The notes below the pieces were generated by a model that was not told the origin of the DNA, searched no databases, and worked only from the letters and a program-made list of their open reading frames with translations. From positions 1 to 11,169 of the forward strand of contig JAIFMA010000118.1 in NCBI GenBank assembly GCA_020048795.1: a stretch of DNA of 11,169 nucleotides, written 5' to 3'. The first letter of the stretch is position 1. Every line of letters begins with the position of its first letter. The DNA comes from Rhodoferax sp. GTDB taxonomy: Bacteria > Pseudomonadota > Gammaproteobacteria > Burkholderiales > Burkholderiaceae_C. This document shows, in pieces, positions 1-6,895 of this stretch. The position numbers and the translations under genes were made by a program.

Positions 1-504
1 TTTTGTTCGGCGGTGACATAGCGTTTTGCCGGTAGGCGCTTGCGCCGTCCTTGGATTGGGGGGATTTTTAGATGCGAGCCGGGTGGGGACCTGGACGGCA
101 TCAACGGTGGCCGCCTTCAAGGGCGAACCGCCTCAGCCCAGCTTCGCCTGAAATCAGGTCGGCGGCCTAAAAACGGGCTGAGTAGTTACGGAAAAACTTC
201 GACTTTCAAATGACTTATTGGTAAACGTTTAAGTGAAACGAAATACTAGATGATGAACTCGTACGCTGAGCACAAGGCGCTCAACGACTTCTCCGACTAG
301 ATTATTGATTTGGCCGACAGCTTCGCTGAAGCGGCTCAGGGCCGCTACGGCATTTTGAAGTACCCTAAGCTAGAATCTTGGACTAGCCTGAACGCAGTGA
401 GCCCTTGGGGATTTGGGCCCAGTTTGGGAAAGGCTGAAAAATTGAGAGAATTTTTCGGTTTTTCATTGGTAAATTCATTCGGTGCGCAGTTCAGGAATTT
501 TGGT
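1..504. other. Gene-free, hairpin-rich region upstream of the tRNA-Leu remnant
   Basis: I find no coding frame with a plausible start, ribosome site and protein-like composition here. Short frames exist, for example a 33-codon frame from about 72 and a 16-codon frame at 250-300, but they resemble no family I know. The stretch carries several short perfect inverted repeats: a GGCGAA/TTCGCC pair near 122-150, CCTGA-aa-TCAGG near 148-159, CGTTT-aagtg-AAACG near 226-240, TGAGC/GCTCA near 267-283, GCTTC-gct-GAAGC near 319-331, GCGGC/GCCGC near 330-344, and an 8-bp AT-rich hairpin at 436-456. This could be a structured RNA, the edge of a mobile element inserted at the tRNA-Leu, or decayed DNA. I could not recognise tmRNA, 6S, SRP, RNase P or intron cores. 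No confident promoter for tig was found in it. Confidence 0.4.
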
Positions 505-557
505 TTAGGTCCTGACGCTGGTAACAGTGTGGGGGTTCGAGTCCCGCCCGCGCGCCA
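491..557 (+). pseudogene. tRNA-Leu(UAG) 3' portion, broken (possible attachment-site remnant)
   Basis: From about 504 the sequence follows the 3' part of a class II leucine tRNA. It has an anticodon loop TTTAGGT (anticodon TAG), a 3' anticodon-stem strand CCTGA at 511-515, a variable arm GCTG-gtaa-CAGT, a T arm GGGGG-TTCGAGT-CCC, then a GC-rich acceptor strand ending in CCA at 555-557. A perfect partner for the anticodon stem (TCAGG, 491-495) is present but separated from the loop by 8 extra nucleotides (AATTTTGG). No matching acceptor 5' strand or normal D arm precedes it. The T stem also has a mismatch, and one nucleotide appears to be missing before the CCA. A functional tRNA is therefore unlikely. 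Class II tRNA-Leu genes are known integration sites, and matching that begins at the anticodon loop is what one strand-exchange class leaves behind. That origin is inference. Confidence 0.55.
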
Positions 558-579
558 CACAATTTTTGGAGATTTATTC

Positions 580-1890
580 ATGACCGTCGCAGTAGAAATA
601 CTTGAAAAGCTGGAACGAAAGATGACGCTGAGCGTGCCCGTGGACATCATTCAATCCGAGGTCACTGCACGCTTGAAAAAGCTGGCGCGCACTGTCAAGA
701 TGGATGGATTTCGCCCGGGCAAGGTGCCAATGAGCGTGGTGGCACAGCGTTATGGCTACAACGTGCAGTACGAGGTCATGAACGACAAGGTTGGCGAGGC
801 GTTTGTGAGGGCTGCCAGCCAAGCGCAACTGCGTGTGGCTGGTCAGCCGAAGATCAACGAAAAAGAGGGTGGGACGGAGGGTGAATTGGCTTTTGATGCT
901 TTGTTTGAAGTCTATCCGGATGTCAAGATTGGTGACCTGGCAAGCGCTGAAGTTGAAAAGGTAACGACCGAGGTGTCGGATGCCGCCATCGAAAAGACGG
1001 TGGAAATCCTGCGCAAGCAGCGTCGTACATTCTCTCTGCGGCCCCACGATGCAGCAGCGCAGGACGGTGACCGTGTGATAGTTGATTTTGAAGGCAAAAT
1101 TGACGGTGAAGCTTTTTCGGGTGGCAAGGCAGAAGATTTCCAGTTTATTTTGGGCGATGGTCAGATGCTCAAGGAGTTTGAAGAAGCCACCCGTGGTCTC
1201 AAACTGGGTGAGAGCAAGACCTTTCCCCTGGTGTTTCCTGCCGATTACCACGGCAAGGATGTTGCGGGCAAAACGGCTGATTTCATGGTGACGTTGAAAA
1301 AGGTCGAAGCAGCCCATTTGCCAGAGGTCAATGAAGCGCTGGCAAAGTCACTAGGAATTGCCGATGCATCGGTTGACGGTTTGCGTGCAGATATTAAAAA
1401 GAATTTGGAGCGCGAGGTTAAGCTCCGCTTGCTGGCCCGTAACAAGGCGGTCGTCATGGATGCCCTGGTGGCAAAAGCGGAGCTGGATTTGCCAAACGCC
1501 ATTGTGCGTGCTGAGATGGACCGGTTGCTAGATGGTGCTCGCGCCGACCTGAAGCAACGCGGCATTAAGGATGCCGACAAGGTGGTCATTCCCGATGATG
1601 TGTTCAGGCCTCAGGCCGAGCGCCGAGTGCGGTTGGGATTGGTGGTGGCCGAACTGGTGCAAACCAATGATCTCCAAGCCAAAATGGAGCAGATCAAAGC
1701 GCATGTGGAAGAACTGGCTGCGAGCTACGAAAAACCGGCGGAGGTTTCGCGTTGGTATTTCAGTGACAACAAGCGACTGGCCGAGGTAGAAGGCATCGTG
1801 CTGGAAAATAATGTGACGGATTTCGTGATGTCGAAAGCCAAAGTAACTGAAAAGTCAATTTCTTTCGATGAGTTGATGGCGCAAAACTGA
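580..1890 (+). CDS. tig: Trigger factor, ribosome-associated chaperone and peptidyl-prolyl isomerase
   Basis: This is a 436-residue protein, the usual trigger factor length. It docks at the ribosomal exit tunnel and shields and folds nascent cytosolic chains. The N-terminal ribosome-binding domain (about 1-115) carries the docking signature GFRPGKVP at 43-50. An FKBP-type isomerase domain follows at about 160-245 (DGDRVIVDFEGKIDGEAF, then the GDGQMLKEFE region). The long helical substrate-cradling domain runs from about 250 to the end. I chose the ATG at 580 because GGAG at 568-571 sits 8 nt upstream and the encoded MTVAVE start is typical. The frame is open back to 310, but that extension runs through the tRNA-Leu remnant and is not protein-like. 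It is the first gene of the tig-clpP-clpX-lon cluster and is followed by an intrinsic terminator before clpP. No confident promoter was seen upstream. Confidence 0.97.
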   Translation: MTVAVEILEKLERKMTLSVPVDIIQSEVTARLKKLARTVKMDGFRPGKVPMSVVAQRYGYNVQYEVMNDKVGEAFVRAASQAQLRVAGQPKINEKEGGTEGELAFDALFEVYPDVKIGDLASAEVEKVTTEVSDAAIEKTVEILRKQRRTFSLRPHDAAAQDGDRVIVDFEGKIDGEAFSGGKAEDFQFILGDGQMLKEFEEATRGLKLGESKTFPLVFPADYHGKDVAGKTADFMVTLKKVEAAHLPEVNEALAKSLGIADASVDGLRADIKKNLEREVKLRLLARNKAVVMDALVAKAELDLPNAIVRAEMDRLLDGARADLKQRGIKDADKVVIPDDVFRPQAERRVRLGLVVAELVQTNDLQAKMEQIKAHVEELAASYEKPAEVSRWYFSDNKRLAEVEGIVLENNVTDFVMSKAKVTEKSISFDELMAQN

Positions 1891-1920
1891 TCTCTCGTTT
1901 CATCGCCGTATTTCCGCAAT

Positions 1921-1961
1921 TGGGGCTTGTGCCAGGCTTGGTGTTTGGCTGACAAGCCCCA
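1921..1961 (+). other. 10-bp hairpin that competes with the tig terminator
   Basis: TGGGGCTTGT (1921-1930) is perfectly complementary to ACAAGCCCCA (1952-1961). The 21-nt loop contains a further possible GCCA/TGGC pairing. Folding this stem takes up the AAGCCCC arm required by the terminator at 1954-1984, so it could act as an antiterminator, or as the main 3'-end stabilising hairpin of the tig mRNA. No leader peptide or ligand-binding core was recognised. Confidence 0.45.
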
Positions 1962-1964
1962 TTT
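1937..1964 (+). promoter_or_regulatory. Candidate sigma-32 heat-shock promoter for clpP-clpX
   Basis: CTTGGTG (1937-1943), a 13-nt spacer and CCCCATTT (1957-1964) match the heat-shock consensus CTTGAAA-N13-15-CCCCATNT. The -10 box is perfect and the -35 box matches in its CTTG core. Transcription would start near 1971, about 46 nt before the clpP start codon. It would begin inside the terminator's 3' arm, so this transcript escapes the tig terminator. clpP and clpX are sigma-32 regulated in E. coli, which fits. The spacer equals that of the lon promoter in this window. Confidence 0.65.
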
Positions 1965-1984
1965 GCATGAGGGGTGGCTTTTTT
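1954..1984 (+). terminator. Intrinsic terminator after tig
   Basis: The stem AAGCC-CC (1954-1960) pairs with GG-t-GGCTT (1973-1980) with one bulged T, and a run of six T follows (1979-1984). Its 5' arm is also the 3' arm of a stronger 10-bp hairpin (1921-1930 with 1952-1961). The two structures cannot form together, so termination could be conditional. It also overlaps the candidate sigma-32 promoter of clpP. Confidence 0.6.
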
Positions 1985-2016
1985 AGCTACAGTTGCAGCA
2001 GTTTTTTGGAGTCAAA

Positions 2017-2637
2017 ATGAACTATCGCAGTATTGCAATGGATACACAAGGGTTGGGCATGGTGCCCATGGTAATTGAGCAGTCGGGCCGCGGCGAGCGT
2101 TCGTATGACATCTATTCCCGCTTGCTGAAGGAGCGAGTCATTTTCATGGTGGGACCGGTCAACGACCATGTGGCCAACCTGGTGGTGGCGCAATTGTTGT
2201 TTCTGGAAAGCGAAAATCCTGACAAGGACATTTCTTTTTATATCAATTCGCCTGGTGGATCGGTGAGTGCTGGTATGGCCATCTATGACACCATGAACTT
2301 CATCAAGCCCGAGGTTTCCACCTTGTGCACCGGCATGGCGGCCAGCATGGGCGCTTTCTTGCTGGCGGCAGGTGCCAAGGGCAAGCGGTTTTCATTGCCC
2401 AACTCCAAGATCATGATCCACCAGCCTTCCGGCGGCAGTCACGGGCAGGCGACCGAAATTGAAATTCAGGCCCGCGAGATTTTGAAAACGCGTGAGCAAC
2501 TGAACAAGATTCTGGCCGAGCGCACCGGACAGCCGCTCGAGCGCATTGAGCGTGATACCGAGCGCGACTACTACATGTCGGCCGACGAGTGCAAGGAATA
2601 TGGTCTGATTGACCAAGTTATCTCAAAAAGGGCGTAG
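2017..2637 (+). CDS. clpP: ATP-dependent Clp protease proteolytic subunit ClpP
   Basis: This is the 206-residue serine peptidase of the S14 family. It forms the tetradecameric barrel that degrades polypeptides threaded in by ClpX or ClpA in the cytosol. The catalytic triad is visible: Ser110 in GMAASMGA, His135 in MIHQPSGG and Asp184 in RDTERDYYM, matching the E. coli precursor positions 111/136/185 with an offset of one. The oxyanion-region motif SPGGSVSAGMAIYD lies at about 78-91. The start at 2017 is preferred over the in-frame ATG at 1993 because GGAG at 2008-2011 lies 5 nt upstream and MNYRSIAMDTQGLGMVPMV is a normal short propeptide and N-terminus. clpX begins only 5 nt after the stop, so the two are co-transcribed. 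The sigma-32 promoter candidate directly upstream suggests heat induction. Confidence 0.98.
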   Translation: MNYRSIAMDTQGLGMVPMVIEQSGRGERSYDIYSRLLKERVIFMVGPVNDHVANLVVAQLLFLESENPDKDISFYINSPGGSVSAGMAIYDTMNFIKPEVSTLCTGMAASMGAFLLAAGAKGKRFSLPNSKIMIHQPSGGSHGQATEIEIQAREILKTREQLNKILAERTGQPLERIERDTERDYYMSADECKEYGLIDQVISKRA

Positions 2638-2642
2638 TTCTC

Positions 2643-3905
2643 ATGGCCGAAAAAAAAGGATCTTCTGGCGAAAAGACGCTGTACTGCTCGTTTTGCGGCA
2701 AAAGTCAGCATGAAGTCAAGAAACTGATAGCGGGTCCTTCCGTTTTTGTGTGTGACGAATGCATTGACCTGTGCAATGAGATCATTCGCGACGAACTTCC
2801 TGTCACAACTGAAACGCTGGGCAGTGGCGATTTGCCGACACCAGCTGAGATCAAGGCCAACCTCGACAATTATGTGATTGGTCAGGAACCGGCCAAGCGG
2901 ATTCTGGCAGTGGCGGTTTACAACCATTACAAACGCTTGCGGCATCAGGACAAGGCGGCAAAAGATGATGTGGAGTTGTCAAAAAGCAATATCTTGCTGA
3001 TTGGTCCGACGGGCTCAGGCAAGACCTTGCTGGCGCAGACGTTGGCGCGGATGCTGGATGTGCCCTTTGTCATGGCAGATGCCACCACCTTGACGGAGGC
3101 AGGCTACGTCGGTGAAGACGTTGAGAACATTGTCTTGAAACTACTGCAGAGCTGCAACTATGAAGTTGAACGGGCACAGCGCGGTATTGTTTATATTGAC
3201 GAAATTGACAAGATTTCGCGCAAGTCCGACAACCCGTCGATCACCCGCGATGTGTCGGGTGAAGGTGTGCAGCAAGCACTGCTCAAGCTAATTGAAGGAA
3301 CGATGGCTAGTGTGCCACCTCAAGGTGGACGCAAGCACCCCAATCAAGACTTTGTTCAGGTGGATACCACCAACATTCTGTTTATTTGTGGAGGTGCTTT
3401 TGCCGGGCTGGAAAAAGTTATCGATAACCGCACTGAGTCATCCGGCATAGGTTTTGGCGCCGCGGTTAAAAGCAAACAAAACCGGGACTTGACCGAAGTT
3501 TTCAAAGAGGTGGAACCCGAGGATTTGATCAAGTTTGGTCTGATTCCTGAACTGGTAGGACGTATGCCGGTGGTCGCTACGCTGGGCGAACTGAGCCAAG
3601 AAACGCTGGTTCAGATTCTGACCGAGCCAAAAAATGCACTGGTCAAACAGTACAGCAAACTGCTTGCCATGGAAGGTGTTGATCTCGAGATTCGGCCACT
3701 GGCCCTGAAGGCGATCGCGCGCAAGGCGCTGGCGCGCAAGACGGGCGCCCGCGGCTTGCGCTCAATCCTGGAACTGGCACTGATTGATACCATGTTTGAC
3801 CTGCCCGATTCGTCCAATGTTGAACGGGTTGTGGTGGAAGAGTCAACCATTGATGAAAGCAAGGCACCGTTGCTGGTGTACCGTGAAGTAGCTAAGAAGG
3901 CCTGA
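2643..3905 (+). CDS. clpX: ATP-dependent Clp protease ATP-binding subunit ClpX
   Basis: This 420-residue AAA+ unfoldase recognises degrons such as ssrA tags, unfolds substrates and feeds them into ClpP. The N-terminal zinc-binding domain has Cys15, Cys18, Cys37 and Cys40. Walker A is GPTGSGKT at 121-128, the GYVG pore loop lies at 154-157, Walker B VYIDEID at 183-189, the RKH loop at 230-232, the ClpP-docking IGF loop near 269-271, and the sensor-2 GAR at 368-370. All key elements are intact and the length is normal. It starts 5 nt after the clpP stop. The likely ribosome site (AAAGGG, 2627-2632) lies within the end of clpP, so translation is probably coupled. Expression should follow the clpP promoter. 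Confidence 0.98.
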   Translation: MAEKKGSSGEKTLYCSFCGKSQHEVKKLIAGPSVFVCDECIDLCNEIIRDELPVTTETLGSGDLPTPAEIKANLDNYVIGQEPAKRILAVAVYNHYKRLRHQDKAAKDDVELSKSNILLIGPTGSGKTLLAQTLARMLDVPFVMADATTLTEAGYVGEDVENIVLKLLQSCNYEVERAQRGIVYIDEIDKISRKSDNPSITRDVSGEGVQQALLKLIEGTMASVPPQGGRKHPNQDFVQVDTTNILFICGGAFAGLEKVIDNRTESSGIGFGAAVKSKQNRDLTEVFKEVEPEDLIKFGLIPELVGRMPVVATLGELSQETLVQILTEPKNALVKQYSKLLAMEGVDLEIRPLALKAIARKALARKTGARGLRSILELALIDTMFDLPDSSNVERVVVEESTIDESKAPLLVYREVAKKA

Positions 3906-3973
3906 TTTGGCTTGTCTTTGAGTTGGTTTTGTGTTCGTTGAAGAGGATACTTGTTGTTCATAATGGATTGCCG

Positions 3974-4001
3974 CTTGAAACGCGACAAATTCACCCCAAT
4001 T
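3974..4001 (+). promoter_or_regulatory. Sigma-32 heat-shock promoter of lon
   Basis: A perfect -35 box CTTGAAA (3974-3980), a 13-nt spacer and CCCCAATT (3994-4001) match the heat-shock consensus closely. Transcription would start near 4008, giving a leader of about 20 nt before the lon ATG at 4027. Lon is a classic sigma-32 regulon member, which supports the call. A weaker housekeeping-type site (TTGAAG 3938-3943, CATAAT 3959-3964, 15-nt spacer) lies just upstream and might add basal transcription. I am unsure of that one. Confidence 0.8.
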
Positions 4002-4026
4002 CACCCGGGTAACAAAAGGACGTTTT

Positions 4027-6465
4027 ATGTCGGGTCACACCCCTTTGCCTGCTACTGCGCTAGACCTTCCCTTGCTCCCATTGCGCGATGTGGTGGTTTT
4101 TCCGCACATGGTGATTCCGCTTTTTGTCGGCCGACCCAAAAGCATCAAGGCACTTGAAGCCGCCATGACCGCAGATCGCTGCATCATGCTGGTGGCGCAA
4201 AAGGCCGCCGCCAAGGATGATCCTCTGGTCACTGATATGTTTGGTGTCGGCTGTATTTCGACCATCTTGCAAATGTTGAAACTCCCGGATGGCACGGTCA
4301 AGGTTCTGGTGGAGGGGCAACAGCGTGCACTGGTGGGGAAAATCGATGAGGGTGAATCCCACTTCACTGCCACGATCACGCCGATGGAAGTTGTCGTGGA
4401 ACAGGAAACCAGGTTGCGATCCAAAGGTAGCGAGATCGAGGCCTTGCGCCGCGCCGTGATGCAACAATTCGATCAGTACGTCAAGCTGAACAAAAAGATT
4501 CCCCCAGAAATCCTCACTTCCATTTCCAGCATTGACGACTCAGGGCGCCTGGCCGATACCATTGCCGCGCACCTTCCGTTGAAGCTCGACAGCAAGCAGG
4601 CGGTGCTCGAACTGGCCAGCGTGAAGGACCGATTGGAAAACCTGTTTGAGCAGATCGAACGTGAGGTTGACATTCTGAATGTCGACAAGAAAATTCGTGG
4701 TCGGGTCAAGCGCCAGATGGAAAAAAACCAGCGGGATTTTTACCTGAATGAACAGGTCAAGGCGATTCAGAAGGAGCTGGGTGAGGGGGAAGACGGCGCT
4801 GATATCGAGGAAATTGACAAGAAAATCAAGGTCGCCAGGATGCCCAAAGAGGCGTTGAAAAAGGCTGAGGGAGAGTTGAAAAAGCTCAAACTGATGTCAC
4901 CCATGTCGGCTGAGGCAACGGTTGTGCGTAATTACATTGATGTTTTGATCGGCTTGCCGTGGGTTGCCAAAACAAAAATCAAGCACAACCTTACCCACGC
5001 TGAGGGGGTGCTGAACGAAGACCACTACGGCCTTGACAAGGTAAAAGACCGGATCTTGGAATACCTTGCGGTTCAGCAGCGGGTTGACAAGGTGAAGGCT
5101 CCGATCTTGTGCCTGGTTGGGCCACCCGGGGTAGGGAAAACCTCGCTGGGCCAGTCGGTCGCCAAGGCCACCGGGCGTAAATACGTTCGAATGGCGCTCG
5201 GTGGTATGCGTGATGAGGCCGAGATTCGTGGTCATCGACGTACCTATATTGGAGCCATGCCGGGTAAAGTCTTGCAGAGTTTGACTAAGGTAGGTACGCG
5301 TAACCCGCTGTTTTTGCTTGATGAAATTGACAAACTGGGCACTGACTTTCGGGGTGATCCTTCAAGCGCTTTGCTTGAAGTGCTGGATCCGGAGCAAAAC
5401 CACAAATTTGGGGACCATTACGTCGAAGTCGATTTTGATTTGAGCGATGTGATGTTTGTCGCAACATCCAACTCGATGAACATTCCCCCGGCTTTGCTGG
5501 ACCGGATGGAAGTGATAAGGCTATCGGGCTATACCGAAGATGAAAAAACCAACATTGCCCTGAAATACCTGTTGCCCAAACAACTCAAAAACAATGGTGT
5601 CAAAGAGGAAGAGCTTTGTGTGACCGAAGATGCAGTGCGGGGCATTGTCCGCTATTACACCCGCGAGGCGGGGGTGCGTTCGCTAGAGCGTGAAATTTCC
5701 AAGATCTGCCGAAAAGTCGTGAAGGGTTTGCAGCTCAAGAAAATGAAGGCGCAGGTCAATGTCAATGGCGACAACTTGAATGATTTTCTGGGTGTGCGCA
5801 AATATGACTATGGCCGGGCCGAAAAGAAAAACCAGGTTGGTCAGGTGGTCGGCCTTGCGTGGACTGAAGTCGGCGGGGACCTGCTTACCATCGAAGCGGC
5901 CATGATGCCTGGCAAGGGCGTGATCACACGGACCGGTTCTTTGGGTGATGTGATGAAAGAGTCGGTGGAAGCGGCACGCACCGTGGTACGCAGCCGCTCG
6001 CATCGCTTGGGCATCAAGGACGAGTTTTTCGAGAAAAAGGACATTCATATTCATGTGCCGGATGGTGCGACACCCAAAGATGGTCCAAGTGCAGGCGTGG
6101 CCATGACGACTGCCTTTGTGTCCGCCATGACTGGCATCCCGGTGCGTTGTGATGTGGCCATGACGGGTGAAATCACCTTGCGAGGCGAAGTAACTGCCAT
6201 TGGCGGCCTTAAGGAAAAGTTGTTAGCGGCTTTGCGTGGCGATATCAAGACGGTGCTGATACCGGAAGAGAATGCCAAGGATTTGCAGGATATTCCAGAA
6301 AACGTAAAAAACGGTCTCGAGATAGTCCCTGTGCGCTGGATAGACAAAGTGCTTGAGATCGCGCTGGAGCGTATGCCAACGCCCTTGCCTGAAGACGAGC
6401 CGGTAGTGGCTATGCCGGAAGTGTCTGTTGCGGGAGCTGAACTGTCGGGACCAGTCAAACATTAA
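4027..6465 (+). CDS. lon: Lon ATP-dependent serine protease (LonA type)
   Basis: This 812-residue homo-hexameric AAA+ protease degrades misfolded and specific regulatory proteins in the cytosol. The N-terminal substrate-binding (LAN) domain covers about 10-205 (LPLLPLRDVVVFPHMVIPL), followed by a charged coiled region to about 300. The AAA+ module has Walker A GPPGVGKT at 365-372 and Walker B LFLLDEID at 428-435. The C-terminal protease domain holds the catalytic Ser688 in PKDGPSAG and Lys731 in GGLKEK, with the same 43-residue spacing as E. coli Ser679/Lys722. The start at 4027 has AAGGA 6 nt upstream and lies just after the sigma-32 promoter. The short tail after about 785, rich in Pro, Glu and Val, is typical of the variable Lon C-terminus. 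It ends 62 nt before the tRNA operon. Confidence 0.98.
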   Translation: MSGHTPLPATALDLPLLPLRDVVVFPHMVIPLFVGRPKSIKALEAAMTADRCIMLVAQKAAAKDDPLVTDMFGVGCISTILQMLKLPDGTVKVLVEGQQRALVGKIDEGESHFTATITPMEVVVEQETRLRSKGSEIEALRRAVMQQFDQYVKLNKKIPPEILTSISSIDDSGRLADTIAAHLPLKLDSKQAVLELASVKDRLENLFEQIEREVDILNVDKKIRGRVKRQMEKNQRDFYLNEQVKAIQKELGEGEDGADIEEIDKKIKVARMPKEALKKAEGELKKLKLMSPMSAEATVVRNYIDVLIGLPWVAKTKIKHNLTHAEGVLNEDHYGLDKVKDRILEYLAVQQRVDKVKAPILCLVGPPGVGKTSLGQSVAKATGRKYVRMALGGMRDEAEIRGHRRTYIGAMPGKVLQSLTKVGTRNPLFLLDEIDKLGTDFRGDPSSALLEVLDPEQNHKFGDHYVEVDFDLSDVMFVATSNSMNIPPALLDRMEVIRLSGYTEDEKTNIALKYLLPKQLKNNGVKEEELCVTEDAVRGIVRYYTREAGVRSLEREISKICRKVVKGLQLKKMKAQVNVNGDNLNDFLGVRKYDYGRAEKKNQVGQVVGLAWTEVGGDLLTIEAAMMPGKGVITRTGSLGDVMKESVEAARTVVRSRSHRLGIKDEFFEKKDIHIHVPDGATPKDGPSAGVAMTTAFVSAMTGIPVRCDVAMTGEITLRGEVTAIGGLKEKLLAALRGDIKTVLIPEENAKDLQDIPENVKNGLEIVPVRWIDKVLEIALERMPTPLPEDEPVVAMPEVSVAGAELSGPVKH

Positions 6466-6485
6466 GAAAGTTTCCATAGTGCCGT

Positions 6486-6514
6486 GTGTCAGGTGAAAAG
6501 TTTCACGCTATAAT
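6486..6514 (+). promoter_or_regulatory. Promoter of the tRNA-Gly/Gly/Cys operon
   Basis: A perfect -10 box TATAAT (6509-6514) has a -35-like GTGTCA (6486-6491) at a 17-nt spacing. The predicted start near 6521 lies about 7 nt before the first tRNA. The spacer contains a 14-nt palindrome GTGAAA-AG-TTTCAC (6493-6506), which may be chance or an operator. Confidence 0.65.
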
Positions 6515-6527
6515 TTCTGACTTGAAC

Positions 6528-6603
6528 GCGGGAATAGCTCAGTTGGTAGAGCGCAACCTTGCCAAGGTTGAGGTCGAGAGTTCGAGACTCTTTTCCCGCT
6601 CCA
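6528..6603 (+). tRNA. tRNA-Gly(GCC), copy 1
   Basis: This is a 76-nt cloverleaf with acceptor GCGGGAA pairing with TTCCCGC, D arm GCTC-agttggtaga-GAGC, anticodon arm CCTTGCCAAGG with anticodon GCC, T arm GAGAG-TTCGAGA-CTCTT and an encoded CCA. It reads glycine codons GGC and GGU. It is the first gene of a three-tRNA operon and is identical in every base to the second copy. Confidence 0.97.
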
Positions 6604-6641
6604 AACTCTTTTTGGTGCGAGTCTTTGATTTGCACCTGCAT

Positions 6642-6717
6642 GCGGGAATAGCTCAGTTGGTAGAGCGCAACCTTGCCAAGGTTGAGGTCGAGAGTTCGAG
6701 ACTCTTTTCCCGCTCCA
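6642..6717 (+). tRNA. tRNA-Gly(GCC), copy 2
   Basis: An identical 76-nt repeat of the upstream tRNA-Gly, with encoded CCA at 6715-6717. It is separated from copy 1 by 38 nt holding a small hairpin (GGTGC/GCACC), probably a processing spacer. Two tandem copies raise the dose of the main glycine acceptor. Confidence 0.97.
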
Positions 6718-6762
6718 AAGTTCACAACAGAAAGTGTCAGCTTCCCTTTTTTGACACAGTTT

Positions 6763-6836
6763 GGCGCGATAGCAAATCGGTTATGCAACGGATTGCAAAT
6801 CCGTCTAGCCCAGTTCGACTCTGGGTCGCGCCTCCA
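6763..6836 (+). tRNA. tRNA-Cys(GCA)
   Basis: This is a 74-nt cloverleaf. The acceptor GGCGCGA pairs with TCGCGCC, the anticodon arm is CGGATTGCAAATCCG with anticodon GCA, the T arm is CCCAG-TTCGACT-CTGGG, the discriminator is U and the CCA is encoded. It is the third and last tRNA of the operon. The 45-nt spacer before it contains a GTGTCA/TGACAC hairpin. A strong intrinsic terminator follows. Confidence 0.97.
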
Positions 6837-6848
6837 AGCTAGTAAACG

Positions 6849-6884
6849 AAAGCGCACTATCAAAACAATAGTGCGCTTTTTTTT
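6849..6884 (+). terminator. Intrinsic terminator of the tRNA operon
   Basis: A perfect 12-bp stem (6849-6860 with 6868-6879, core AGCGCACTAT/ATAGTGCGCT) with a 7-nt loop CAAAACA runs into eight consecutive T (6877-6884). This is the cleanest terminator in the window. Confidence 0.93.
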
Positions 6885-6895
6885 AGATTCAGGAT

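Noticed and set aside
180..504. Group I intron interrupting the tRNA-Leu anticodon loop
   Set aside because: No P3-P7 core motifs could be identified, and no 5' exon of the tRNA was found within the window.
174..557. tmRNA gene suggested by GGGCTGA, TTCGAC and a tRNA-like 3' end
   Set aside because: The 5' and 3' ends cannot form the acceptor stem, no tag ending in LAA with a stop is present, and the 3' end is a class II tRNA-Leu variable arm.
310..579. 90-residue N-terminal extension of trigger factor in the same open frame
   Set aside because: It crosses the tRNA-Leu remnant, is not protein-like, and a good ribosome site plus the normal family start lie at 568-582.
6486..6863. Open frames on both strands across 6486-6863
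   Set aside because: They simply translate the three tRNA genes and their spacers. The repeated peptide is the duplicated tRNA-Gly.
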